64,000 bases of DNA from Xestospongia muta (Eukaryota; Porifera; Demospongiae; Haplosclerida; Petrosiidae). This document shows, in pieces, positions 28,721 through 42,348 of the stretch (the stretch's first letter is position 1; every line of letters begins with the position of its first letter). The stretch spans positions 439,001 through 503,000 of the forward strand of contig OY848922.1 of assembly GCA_963693285.1 (NCBI GenBank). The letters are read 5' to 3'. The notes under the pieces were generated by a model. The model was not told the DNA's origin. It ran no database searches and worked only from the letters and a program-made list of their open reading frames with translations. A program made the translations under genes and the position numbers.

Positions 28721-30185
28721 TTATCTACAATTTTTAACTGTCATTTCTATTAATTCCTCTTTATTAAATGTATAGAAACTGTCTTTCCATTTTTCCTTTG
28801 CCATTTTTAATACTCTACCCATTTGTGGACCAGCTGTCAGACCTACAGCTGCTAAATGTTTACCATTTAATGGAAAGACAGGTACACTCCATCTTTCAAG
28901 TTCTGAGGCTGGTTTAACACGTCCACAATAACGTAATACCTCAGTGATGTGTTCAAGTGATACTCCATCTACTAATAAATCTTGATAATATTTCAGAGGT
29001 GTGTCTTGGTATCCTTTCTCTCGTTGTTCAGCTACAAATATTCCTAGTTTTCTCTCTGAGTTTGAGAGCTTCCATCTTCGTCCGAGCTCCTCTGCTTCTT
29101 GTGATGTGTGTATTAAACTAACAAGAACACTCACTGGTTGTAACTGATATCTTTCTTGCATTCTTTTCCAAACATTAGTAAGTTCTTGTAAATTACCATC
29201 ACTAGGGAGATCTAGACAGAAATAAAAATATATAAATTTAAAACTTTTGACTTACTGATGTAATGAGCCACACCCACTTGGTACATCAAATTAATAAGAT
29301 GAGGGGCGTGTCTTCCTACAAGAATCTTCTTCATTTCTGTCCAAACTCTTTCAACAGATATCCCCGAAAGTCCTTCAGCTGTTTCTTTAATAGCAGCAAG
29401 GGTGTCTGCATCATGTCCATCAGGAGACAAAGCAATACGACCATAAAACCTAAATATAGTTAGTGACTATGATGTCATCAAACATTTAGTTATTTTTAGT
29501 AACTAAACACAAATGCACCTGAAATAGCGTAGAATTCGAAGGTAGTCCTCTTTGATTCTTGAACGAGAGTCACCAACAAAACATATTTTATGTTCAGCTA
29601 AATGACGCTGTCCATCAAAATAATCATATAAAACTCCATCAAAATTTAAACTCATTGCATTAATCGTCAGATCTCGTCTCTCTGCATCTATCTTCCAATC
29701 TGATGTAAATTCAACTACAGCATGGCGTCCATCAGTCAAATGATCAACTCGTAATGTAGTTATTTCATAGTCTACATTATTTATGTGGGCGGTGATGGTA
29801 CCATGTTGTAATCCAGTAGGAATATGTCTTATACCTTCCCGTTCAAAAAGACGTATCATTTCATCGGGGGTACATTCCGTTGCTAGGTCAACATCTTTGG
29901 GTTTACATCCTAGCAACAAGTCTCGAACCACTCCCCCAACTAATCTTAGTGAGTAACCTTCTGATGTAAAAAGTTGACCCAACTTGAGGAGATCTGAATA
30001 CAATGATAAAATTAACCCTTTACTGTGCAGGACTTACCTGGAGTTAGAATAGCATGGAAATGAGGTGTGTCTAACTTTCCTGATGCCATACTAGGAAGAA
30101 AGTAAGACTGTTGTCTGCAAAAATAGTTTTTACAATATCGTAGTAATAAGTTAAGAGTTGTAGTTCTGAGTGTTCTCAAATTCAT
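28721..30185 (-). CDS. TRNT1: CCA-adding tRNA nucleotidyltransferase 1
   Basis: Class II CCA-adding enzyme, about 430 residues, for 3' end maturation of nuclear and mitochondrial tRNAs. Motif [15 protein letters not shown] with KDVDLAT (the metal-binding DxD) lies near residue 65. Then come [17 protein letters not shown] (motif B/C region), FDGQRHL and [14 protein letters not shown] (nucleotide-selection motif D/E region). The first exon opens with [20 protein letters not shown], a basic, acid-free helix typical of a mitochondrial presequence. An internal Met ([11 protein letters not shown]) could give a cytosolic form. The ATG is at 30185, 81 bp from the GOLGA2 ATG on the other strand. Confidence 0.93.
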
Positions 30186-30266
30186 TTATGTCCCTATTTA
30201 AACGAATAATGAATTACTTCAAAGTAATATTGAAAAATATATTCCTTTTGTTAGGCGCCTAGTGTT

Positions 30267-33200
30267 ATGGAAAAGAATGAGAAATTAGCATTAGCAAGAA
30301 AAAAGGTACAATAAATTTATTTATAATTGATAATTATCCTTTTATAAACACTTTATTATAAGAAAAATAATCATTAAATGGGTGTGGTCATGCATCTTTG
30401 CTATTTCATAGCTACGCAAATTTCAAGCCAAAACAGCGGCTGCTAATAATGACCGTCACTCTCCTACAGAGGTACATACAACATTCATTATATTATTGCT
30501 ATTGTTGATCTTTGTTACCATAGCAACATTCGCTAGTACCTCCAGTTACAAAACATGTTAAATTAGCTATCGATCCTCAAACGAAAAATAATGGTGATGT
30601 ACGTTATGTAATACATGTACATGTTATAGTACATGTATTTATAGGTTCATTCTCAAACTATTGATATACTGGTATCAGAGAAAACAGATCTAATGAACAA
30701 GTTATCATCAAGTCAAACACAACTTCAAATCAAACACTGTGTGTTTAGCAACCTAATCTACTATTAGTCCATTTTACCTGTTACCATATGTCATTTGTCC
30801 ATTTTACCTGTTACCATATGTCATTTGTCCATTTTACCTGTTACCATATGTCATTTGTCCATTGCACTCATCATCATTTTAAATTTTTTTAGTGGAATGT
30901 TCTCGACTTAATGATGAAGTCCGTAGTCTAAGAAACCAAATGGAAGAGATCCAGAGAGAAAGAGAGAAACTAGTTACATCACTAAAAGAGAAGACAAAAG
31001 TATGACATTAGAACAAGAGACCACTTTGATCTCTTCCTCCCCCCCTCTCTCTCTCTCCTTCTCTCCCTCTCCCTCTCTCTCTCTCTCTCTCCCTCTCCCT
31101 CTCTCTCTAGTTATTATCACATCATTCTACTGAAGATAATAGTTTAAGAGTCAGTTTACAACAGAGTCATACAACTCTTGAAGAACTAGAACAAGAAAAT
31201 AGTGAACTCCTTAGTAAAGTGACAAGACAAAGCAATGAATTAAAAGTACTACAACAAGCAAAAGATGAAATGGAGAGTAAAGTTAAGATGTACGAATTAC
31301 TTACACAACAGCTCCAGTCTTCTCAGCCTACTACTCCTGTTGTTGATGGTCAAGGTTTTCAGGAGAAAGTGGAATTGTTGGAGGGAGAAATAGCACAGTT
31401 ATCAGCCACAGTTCAATCTTTGAGGAGAGAAAGAGATCAAGGCTTGAGTGATGTTGCTGCACTACGTGATACCATGATGCAGAACAAACAAGAAGCAGCC
31501 AGAAAGGTGAGTGAGTAAGTAAGATTTTCTCTGTGTGTGTGTGAGAGAGGGAGAAGATAGCATCTCATATATGTCATAGGTTGGAGACTTGCAGACTCAA
31601 TTGAAAGAATCTGAAATTCAACTGAGCACTTTTAAACATCAACTAACGGCTTATCAGCAAAAAGGTATAATGCTAAATAACAACAAGTATTATAGATCTC
31701 TCTCTCTCTCTCTCTCTCTCTCAATAGATGCAAGTCAGAATCAAATGAAAGAGGAAGACACTCGTGTTAGACAACATCAGTTATTAGAAACTCAAAGAGA
31801 AAGAGACAATCTCCAACTTCAACAACAACAGCTGGTAAGTGTAGTTATCCTGAAATCATATGACTACAAATTAAAGGAATTTAAATTAAATTACAAATTA
31901 CTTTGTTGCCTTGTAAACAAGTATATAAGAATTTAAAAATTGTCAAGTTTGTAATCTTGACAACATTCCAGTGAAAAATAACAATTTATAATTATAAAAA
32001 AGCAAAGATGACTGTTAGCTTTCAAACAATAAAGTCATCATAAATATAACTATTATAAAGTTGACTTACTTTCAATATAACTAATTACATATTAAGATTT
32101 CTCTACTCACTTTTAGATTTCCAGTAACAAACAATTAAGTGAAATGCATGCAGAATCAGAGGACAAGGTCATTAAACTAGAAAGTGAACTAAATCGTATC
32201 AAAGGAGAAGTTGTTGATCAACAAACTTTACTTTCTACTATTGCACAAGATAAAGAAACTATTAGTAGAGCAGTAACACAGAATAAGGAGCTTAAAGAAA
32301 GGTTGGCTGAGCTTCAAGACGCCTTTGTACAACAGAGCCATCAAAACATGGAGCTAGCGAGCACTTTAGATACGGAGAAAAGACGGAGAGAGAGACTAGA
32401 AGGACAATGTCAAGATTTGGAGAGAGGTTTGACATCAGAGAGAACTAGGGTAGCACAGTTGGTGGATGAGTTAGAAGAGACGAGAGAAAACTCTGAGGTC
32501 AATCAAGGTGAACAAGATGTTTCACAAAATACTTCAGTAATTGAAGAAAGCTCAAAAATTCATGTCAGTAAATATGACACAGCTATTGTAATATTTTATA
32601 TCTTCAATCTTTTATTATAACAGGAACTAACAATGGAGTGTAGTAGTTTAAAAGAAGAAAGAGACAAATTGCTTGAAGAAATTCGACGACTCTCCTCTCC
32701 TTCTCCTCCTTCTGCAATGGAAGAACATGATGACTCTACTACTACTGACTCCAATCAACAACTGTCTACCCTTCAGCAAAGTTTCTCAGCTCTACAAGTA
32801 CTTACGATTTTGAAGCTAGCATTCATAAAATAGACATTTCAATTTTAGGGTCATTTTGTAGCTGTGATGCATGAGAAAGCAGAACTTGAAGATCGACTAC
32901 AAGAGAGTGAACATAGATTAACTCAACTAGAAGGAGAGACAGAGACTATTGGAGAATATATCACTCTTTATCAAACTCAAAGAGAAGCGCTCAAAGCTAA
33001 ATTTTTAGAGAAAGACAGACTCATTCAACAGCTACTTCAAGAAAAAGCTCTCCTCGAGGTAAGCAGTGCAAATACTCATGTATTGTGATTGCAATACCTT
33101 TCCTACTATAGCTGAGACTCCGAGAGGTCCAAGGATTAGTTCAGCAGTTAGACCATCATGAAGACCACACCTCCTCCCTTCCTACTCACCTCCGTCCTCC

Positions 33201-33331
33201 CTCTGAACACAGGGACAATAAGGAAACCGTCGGTCACATTGTTTCAATAATTGAGGAGCTGACAACAACAGCTCCAAGTGGAGCAACCATGCAGTGTCCT
33301 TGTTGTTCTGGTAATCTCATTGTTGTATAGA
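30267..33331 (+). CDS. GOLGA2: Golgin GM130
   Basis: Multi-exon coiled-coil protein, roughly 650-700 residues. The N-terminus [19 protein letters not shown] resembles the basic p115/importin-binding start of GM130. In the rod, [20 protein letters not shown] and [20 protein letters not shown], followed by a [16 protein letters not shown] stretch, align with the conserved late segments of GOLGA2. GM130 tethers vesicles at the cis-Golgi and binds GRASP65. The last exon ends in [13 protein letters not shown]: a paired CxxCC-like motif plus a hydrophobic C-terminus, comparable to the PDZ-binding end of vertebrate GM130. Introns carry a 30-bp triplication, CT runs and a ~280-nt intron near 31840-32115. 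It converges with WDR46, 48 bp apart. Confidence 0.85.
30767..30863. repeat. 30-bp unit repeated three times in a GOLGA2 intron
   Basis: The unit GTCCATTTTACCTGTTACCA plus TATGTCATTT occurs in three perfect copies (30767, 30797, 30827) and a 7-base fourth start. Perfect identity indicates a recent expansion. Confidence 0.95.
31034..31110. repeat. CT-rich low-complexity run in a GOLGA2 intron
   Basis: An imperfect CT/CCCT run occupies most of an intron and ends in the TAG acceptor of the next exon, so it also serves as a very long polypyrimidine tract. Confidence 0.9.
31940..31963. other. Perfect 8-bp hairpin in a long GOLGA2 intron
   Basis: TTGTCAAG and CTTGACAA flank an 8-base loop within the ~280-nt intron (about 31838-32117), which is otherwise AT-rich and shows nothing recognisable. 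Confidence 0.5.
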
Positions 33332-33379
33332 AAGAGGGACACATGAACAAAATAAAATTTTGAACAATACAGTTATAAT

Positions 33380-35560
33380 TTATTTGAAGCGATCTAAAAT
33401 TGATGTCATGTTTTGTCGTTCATTGTCTCTTTGAGATACCCTCTCTTGAGCTCTTATTTTCTCTGCTCTCACTTTTTGTTGTCTCAAAGCCTTTAAATAC
33501 ACAATCAATAAAATAATAAAATGTCCTCTTACCCTCGCTATCTTGTCTTTCATTAGTTGTTTCTTTGCGGCCATCTTTCCAGGAGTACTTCGACCTTTTT
33601 TCTTAAACTTGTAAGTTGCTTTATTAGCCTATAAAAGAGAGACAGTATGTAAGCAAAAGTTAACAAAAGTACATACTTCAGCTTCTACTGCAGTTGTCTC
33701 TTCTTTCTCATTCTTGGAATCATGAAATTTAACAATCTGGTGAGGTTCTAACATTATCAACTCAGCTGGTATCTTTTCCAAAAGACTTTTGACTTCCCAC
33801 TCCTGTCTCTGCCTTTTAGTTTGATATGGGTTAACTTCTAGTGCATCAATGTTGGGCTCTCCAGCACCTAAATAAGTTACTTAACAAGATAGATTAATAG
33901 GGACATACCCACCTGGTGCGATAATACTTGTAAAACCTTTGCTGTGTCCTATACCTAGACAATCTTCATAAGGACAGAACTGTAACTGATGCAGCTGTCC
34001 TGGTAGATGATATTTGAGATAAGGAGGACGTCGATCGGGATTAGTGAAAACATCTTGCCAAATCTATGTAGAACAATAATACATTTGGCATTTCAAATGA
34101 AGCTGTTGTTTTTCTTACTTCACATCTTGTACCATATCCTAGTGCTACTAATCCACGTTGACTTATGTCCAGAGAAGATGCTGGACGATGTGTATAGAAA
34201 CCATGTAATGGTTTATATTGTCTGATGTCCCATACTTTCATTTGTGCATCCATTCCAGTGGTAACCATGTACCTAGATAAAAGAGATTCTATAATATTGA
34301 CATCTCCTTCAATATAAATCATTTTGCAGGTTAAAATCAACTTTGAAAAAAACATATCATAATTTAACTTACCGTCCTTCACGATCCATTGCTATACCAC
34401 TAACATGTCCTCGATGGCAGAGCATTTTCACAGCTGGTTTCTTCATGTTAGGTGTCCATAATGTGACAGTTCCATTGTGATGTCCCAAATGTACTACACC
34501 ATTATGAGGATTGTGACAAAGTGTCCTTAGAGGACCCAGACCAGTCCAATGACGTACAACAAATTGACCAATAGAGACATCCAGATAAGCTAGACAACTG
34601 AACTCACTCTAAAGAGAGAGAGAGATAGAGAGAGATTTTAGCATAATTAATAACAGAATTTCTTACAGCAGAGACAAGGAGAAAGTGGTAAGGAAGGAAT
34701 GTCAATTTATTGACACACTCCATTTTCTTCATACAATGTATCTCAGTTCCAGAATTATCATAAATGTACACAAAATTCTTCTGAGCAGCTGCAAACATTT
34801 TCTCAGTATGTAAATAACTAGAGAAAGAAAGAGTTGAATAAATTATAAAAATAGTATCATTTTATTTTCTTACTGAATATCACGAGTAGTTTGCTGAACT
34901 TGCACTTCACACTCTAACTTCTTATAGCGCCAATCAAAAGAAGCAAGGTGACCTTTTTGACCTCCGAGAAGAAGGTACCTATTAGAGATGGATACAGTAC
35001 TATTAATACATCAATAAATCTACCTCCCACTTCGGGAATAATTGATCGCATAAGGACCCAGTTCATTTAGTGAGAGATTAAAATACTACACAAGATTGAT
35101 ATGTAAATATGTCATGTGATAGTCATGTGATCAACCTGTTGACTAGCAGCTAATGGAGCAGCTTCTACAATTTTTTCTTGAGTTAATTGATAAGTTTTCT
35201 CCATTCCATTTGTCTCAATCAATCTAAGAGAGATAGTTAAACTCAATGTTGTTAATATTGTTTGTATACCCTGGCTTTTCTTGATGGTGAATTAACTCTG
35301 CTCGAGCAGCATGAGTTGCTGACTTATGACCTTTAGCATATTTTCCTTTTAATGTCCTTTTAAACCTGAGATGAGTGTCATTGTCCTAATTCGAAATAAT
35401 AAATTAGTTTATGTTGCACTGAAATATCACATACATTCCATTGTTTCTTTTTTATCCTGTCATATTTAGCAACTTTTCTTCTCGTTCCTACGTCTTTCAG
35501 TGCTCTTACTTCTCTCTCGAGATCTCTGGCTCTCCTTTCCTCAGGTTGAGTGGACAACAT
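33380..35560 (-). CDS. WDR46: WD repeat protein 46 (Utp7/BING4), SSU processome
   Basis: Multi-exon WD40 protein, roughly 540 residues. It carries [53 protein letters not shown] and [13 protein letters not shown], in the order seen in WDR46/Utp7. The C-terminal BING4CT block follows, with [20 protein letters not shown] and [18 protein letters not shown] basic tail ends SILDRFK, close to the animal consensus SALDRFV. The protein is a nucleolar scaffold for 18S rRNA maturation. The first in-frame ATG is at 35560 ([18 protein letters not shown]); the frame is open further upstream but has no ATG. It is divergent from WDR13 and convergent with GOLGA2. Confidence 0.92.
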
Positions 35561-35841
35561 ACCCCAAGTGTTACACGTGGGTAATGAATTTACGGGAGTG
35601 TACGGAAACGTTCTGAAATTCTTATAGAAATGTAATGCGAGGAAATGAGAATTTACTCCGTATATTAAGCTGTGTCCTAGAGCATTACACAAATACGTTC
35701 AGACAGTAGAGAGGCTTACAACGACTACCTATTGTAAAGTAAGAGATATATATATATATTATTGTATTTGGTAATAATCCATTACAACTTCCTTTCATTA
35801 AGGAATTGTCCTCTTACTTCATGTGGGTGTGGTAATTGGGT

Positions 35842-38044
<2,203 letters not shown>

Positions 38045-38382
38045 AATTTCCTAATATGGTTATTACAGGTGCTATTTATATAGTATGGTATTACTTATAC
38101 ATTATTACAATGCACATGTGTATATTATACTATAGCCCCTTACATCAAATGTTATTTGTTTACTTTTAAGACATGTAAACATTTACTTTGGTAATTTTTT
38201 TTATCAACTGAACTCAATGGATAAAATTTTATACAGTAATCATATAAAAATTGAAAAAAACAGCAAATTTTATCTACTCTTACCAACTAGTATCAGTTAT
38301 ATTCACACTACAAAATATAACTAGACAGAAACACAAACCTGAACTATCTGTCAATTAAATACAAATGTGACATACACTGTTT
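38045..38382. other. WDR13-ARPC5 convergent spacer, nothing recognised
   Basis: 338 bp of AT-rich DNA between two stop codons. It should contain both 3' UTRs and polyadenylation sites. No repeat, RNA or open frame of note was seen. Confidence 0.6.
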
Positions 38383-38449
38383 CTAAACTGTTTTTCTAGA
38401 TGACATTACTCGAATTATTGAGCCCACCCCTCCTGAGGCTACAGCCTAG

Positions 38450-38488
<39 letters not shown>

Positions 38489-39090
38489 GGGAGAATATTC
38501 AGAATAAAGACTACTAGCATAGAATACTTACAAATTGATGCCAAACAAGTAGAATACCACAAGAGTTCTCTGTTGGTTCAGCAAATCCACGATAGATGTA
38601 CTTCATAAGTGTATCAACTTCATCGTTAGTCAATTTATTAACAGCTTCTTCAACTTCTGACTGACGAAATCGTGTTAGAACGTCCAACACAATTGTGAAG
38701 TTTCGTTTCTAATATAAATAATAGACATTATTAATATGTAATTAGTACATGTTGACAAAACACACCTTAGCATCATCATCTTTGCTATTTAATGGTGGAT
38801 CTGCTAGAGCTGCTTTTAAAGCATCCAGATTCTTACCACTCGATGTTAATCTCTTGACTTCAGATTCTCTGTTTAATATGTCGATTAATAATAACTTTAA
38901 TATGACAAAACCACACCTCTTAGCAATAGCATCAGAGTCATCATCTTGTCCACCCTCTGGTTCGTCCTGATACTTCTCCTCGTCTAATTCGTCGACATCT
39001 ACCTGTCACGTGATAGTTTTTCAATCTAGGGAACATTTTTTATGTACAACTTACTTTTCTGAATTCTGTACTCAATGTTGCCTTGGACAT
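38383..39090 (-). CDS. ARPC5: Actin-related protein 2/3 complex subunit 5 (p16-Arc)
   Basis: About four exons, ~150 residues. It starts MSKATLSTEFRKVDVDELDE, aligning with the FRKVDVDEYDE start of ARPC5. Next come LDALKAALADPPLNSKDDDA, VDTLMKYIYRGFAEPTENS and the C-terminal block WHQFAVASGGVGSIIRVMSS with the universal RKTV end. ARPC5 is the smallest Arp2/3 subunit and anchors ARPC1 to the actin branch complex. Only one paralogue is seen here; vertebrates have ARPC5 and ARPC5L. It is divergent from CDK9 with 181 bp between ATGs. Confidence 0.95.
38454..38484. repeat. (AG)n microsatellite in an ARPC5 intron
   Basis: A run of about 15 GA units lies just 3' (gene sense) of an exon boundary, within the last ARPC5 intron. 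Confidence 0.9.
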
Positions 39091-39271
39091 ATTGGCGGGA
39101 GGTAAGAAAGAGTATTAGCAGTAAATAATAATAAAAATAAGACTAAGCGATGTAGTGGCTATTTGAGTTAGTGGTTTCTCTCCTCCCTTAGCTGCAACCG
39201 TTGTTGGTCCGTATATTCTCAGAAACGTATATGAGTTTGTGGGTGTGGTCAAAGGTGGAGCTCCAAACATT

Positions 39272-41163
39272 ATGAGTAGCTCAGTTGGACCAGTACGCGG
39301 TTCTGCCAATTTTCCATATTGTCCAGAAGTCTCTAAATATGAGAAACTAGCTAAAGTTGGTCAGGGCACATTTGGGTAAGTCATGAACACGAAAATCAAG
39401 TCTACAATATTTAAATGGATTAAATTACCTATAAGTGAATTTAGTACTGTCATATTTTAGGGAGGTGTTTAAAGCACGTGATCGCAAAACAGGTCGTCTT
39501 GTAGCCTTAAAGAAAGTATGTATGGACAACGAGAAAGAAGGTGTAAGTATAACAAATATGTTGTATCAGCAGTATTGACAATATTTACCCTAATCTCTAA
39601 TTTACAACGTAAATGTATTAATTAATTTTTACTAAAGTATGTTTTTATCTGCTAGAAATCAACCCACAGTGTAAATATATCACTTGATGTGATTGCAATC
39701 CTCAGAGTTTATATAGTATAATGTTTACTCCTTGTAGTACATAAGTAGTACATATGACCACATGTGTAGTACATATGACCACATGTGTACTCTGGGTTCC
39801 CACCTCTTACCACTTACAATGACACCTGCACTTTGAAATAGACTAGTTAGCAATGAGTATACATCATATGGATGCACAGTGTTGTCTAATAATGACATCT
39901 TGTTCCTATTGTCTATTATAATAATAGGATCTTACCAAGAATTGATTGGTCAGATATAAGTATCACCAACTATAAACAGATGTTATTAACATAAGTGTCA
40001 TGAGGACAGTTTGTACTAACAAGATGGAATTATAACCTAATAACTGTGTTATAATTTAATGGCCTAACCTGTTTAGCTTCCACTAAGTGTCAAATATAGT
40101 GTTAGGTACTAGACAAGTATTAATAGTGACACTCATTAAATTGAGGTTACTTTGTACATGTTAATAATAAATTTCCTTACAATAGTTTCCGATGACAGCA
40201 TTGAGGGAAATACGTATACTTCAGCTGCTAAAACACAAAAATATTGTCAATCTGGTTGAAATATGTCGTGCCAAAGGTAACGTTAACCATACACAAAGAC
40301 ACCATTATTAAAATTACATATCTTCCACAGCTACTCCTTATAATAGAGACAAAGGTAGTATCTACTTGGTGTTAGATTTCTGTGAACACGATTTGGCTGG
40401 TCTCCTTGAATGTAAAGAAGTTCATTTCTCTCTGGGTGAAATAAAAAATATTATGCAACAGCTCTTCAATGCTCTTTCTTACATACACGGCAACAACATA
40501 CTACATCGTGACATGAAATCGTGTAATATTTTGATGACACGTACCGGAGAACTGAAGCTTGCAGACTTTGGGTTAGCTCGTGCATTAAACAAAGGACAAA
40601 ATCAACGGTACACAAACAGAGTAGTAACACTGTGGTATCGTCCTCCTGAACTCTTCATGGGTGAGCGAAATTATGGCCCTCCAGTGGATATGTGGGGAGC
40701 TGGGTGTATCATGGCAGAGATGTGGACTCGACGACCAATAATGCAAGGTGATACTGAACAAAAACAAATTACTCTCATATGTCAGTTATGTGGATCAATT
40801 ACACCTGAGGAATGGCCGGGGGTTGATAAACTTGAACATTATCAAAAGTTAGAACTGCCAGCTAAAGAGAATAGAAAGGTACGAGAGCGTCTCCGTCATT
40901 TTGTTGAAGATCCATATGCATTGGATCTCATTGAGAAACTTCTGGTTCTGGATCCTAAAAAAAGAATTGATGCTGACGCTACTTTGGAACACGATTTCTT
41001 TTGGAAAGATCCATTTCCAACAGATCTCACTCGTACTTTATCGGCACTCCGGAGTTCAATGTTTGTGATGCATACGGGTAGTCATAGACCAATAGTTGCT
41101 CCACGACCCGGCCAACCTCCTTCAAATGTGGTAGCCGGTCATGTTCATGATCGTGTATTTTAA
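39272..41163 (+). CDS. CDK9: Cyclin-dependent kinase 9 (P-TEFb kinase)
   Basis: Four coding exons, ~370 residues. It is the kinase of P-TEFb that phosphorylates the Pol II CTD and pause factors. Motifs are [15 protein letters not shown] (Gly loop), VALKKV (catalytic Lys), [11 protein letters not shown] (the PITALRE helix, with Met for Ile), LHRDMKSCN (catalytic loop, usually HRDMKAAN), DFGLARA and the activation segment [15 protein letters not shown] with the T-loop Thr. The C-terminus HVHDRVF resembles the ERVF end of animal CDK9. Exon 2 is followed by a ~640-nt intron (39545-40186), by far the longest in the gene, holding a 21-bp tandem duplication near 39748-39792 and nothing else recognised. 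The start ATG gives [17 protein letters not shown]. Confidence 0.95.
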
Positions 41164-41351
41164 TTGCTGTTTTTATCAATTTTATTGTTACTGATGTATT
41201 CTCACAACAAAACAATGGTGTCATTATTACATCATCACAGACAAAAGAATTGAAAGGCAGGGAATGTATTGAGGGACATATAATTGTATATATATATATA
41301 TATATAAAAATTGAAATCATTTAAAAACCCTAATAGGAGTTGAAATTATTA

Positions 41352-42134
41352 CTACAGTATTACTAGACAACTCTGGTGAATTGTCTCAAAAACAATAAGT
41401 CCAGCTAAAATACCAGCCAGAACATCAGATATGTGATGTCGACCTATAAGTATTCTTGAGAGTGACACAGAGAGGGCCCACACTCCCCAAACTTGAGTCT
41501 TTATGTTAAATGGTGCCATACAATAAAAATATGCTGCTAGCGCAACAGATCTTGAAGTGTGACCGGATGGAAAAGCATATTTGTCGACAGATGATACAGA
41601 GAGAGGTATTTTTCCGTGATTAATGGTTGGTCGTGGTCTTTGGAAATATAACTTAACTGGTGCTATCAAAATGACATCGGCAATCAAGATGGAAAATATG
41701 TTAAGTGTGTATGTCCAGTATGCATCTTGCTGTGTAATAAGATAGGTTAAGCCCAGTAATCCACACAGAACAAACCATAGTACACCGTGTCCTGATATCT
41801 CTAGTAAATAGCATAAATGTCTGAGATATTTTTGAGCAGTTGTTCGAGGATGCGCACAAATCGCTAATAAATGAGTAAAGTGTGAGTCTAAGGAAAGAAC
41901 GAGATCCAATAGCGACGAGTTCTGTGTGGGAAGATAAATCTGATAAAAAAAAAACAATAACAGTTTAGTTTAATTTACCTCGATATTTATGTCCCCCTCA
42001 GCGACTTTTGTTTCAGCGGTCGTCTCCAATTTCGTTAGACTGGACTGGCGACTCTCTTGCAAGAAGAAACTGGTCGTTAGACTTGACATGGCGGTGAAGG
42101 ACCGTCTGATGTACAACGTCAAAACCTGTGCCAT
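41352..42134 (-). CDS. PAP2-family lipid phosphatase (PLPP6/PLPP7-like)
   Basis: Two exons, ~230 residues. The three PAP2 phosphatase motifs are intact: KLYFQRPRP (KX6RP), PSGHTS (PSGH) and SRILIGRHHISDV (SRX5HX3D). They sit among about four to five hydrophobic segments, so an ER or nuclear-envelope membrane enzyme is expected. Sequence around the motifs and the size point to the PLPP6 (presqualene/isoprenoid diphosphate phosphatase) and PLPP7 group; intact catalytic residues favour an active PLPP6-type enzyme. The first in-frame ATG is at 42134 (MAQVLTLYIRRS); the frame continues upstream without an ATG, so a longer product would need an upstream exon. It is divergent from ODAD3. Confidence 0.8.
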
Positions 42135-42348
42135 CAAGATCTCATCCTTTCCATTACAGAGAGATTCCAAAAATGATACTATTGAGGTCAATAGTGAACC
42201 CCCGCTCGCGGGTGGCACGATTTAACTTTGTCATGAATTGTACACGAGCTGCTCACATGTTCCTGTTGGGCGTGGTTGGCATGTTGCTATGCAACATGTG
42301 GTCACTTAGCAACTAAGATACAAGTTACTGTACTAAGTTGTGTCTAAA

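Noticed and set aside
35561..35692. Longer N-terminus of WDR46
   Set aside because: The frame is open to about 35692 but begins at a TTG codon, and WDR46-like sequence starts only after ATG 35560.
42135..42218. Upstream extension of the PAP2 phosphatase to about 42218
   Set aside because: The frame is open but its first codon is GTG with no ATG. In an animal gene the first ATG, at 42134, is more credible.
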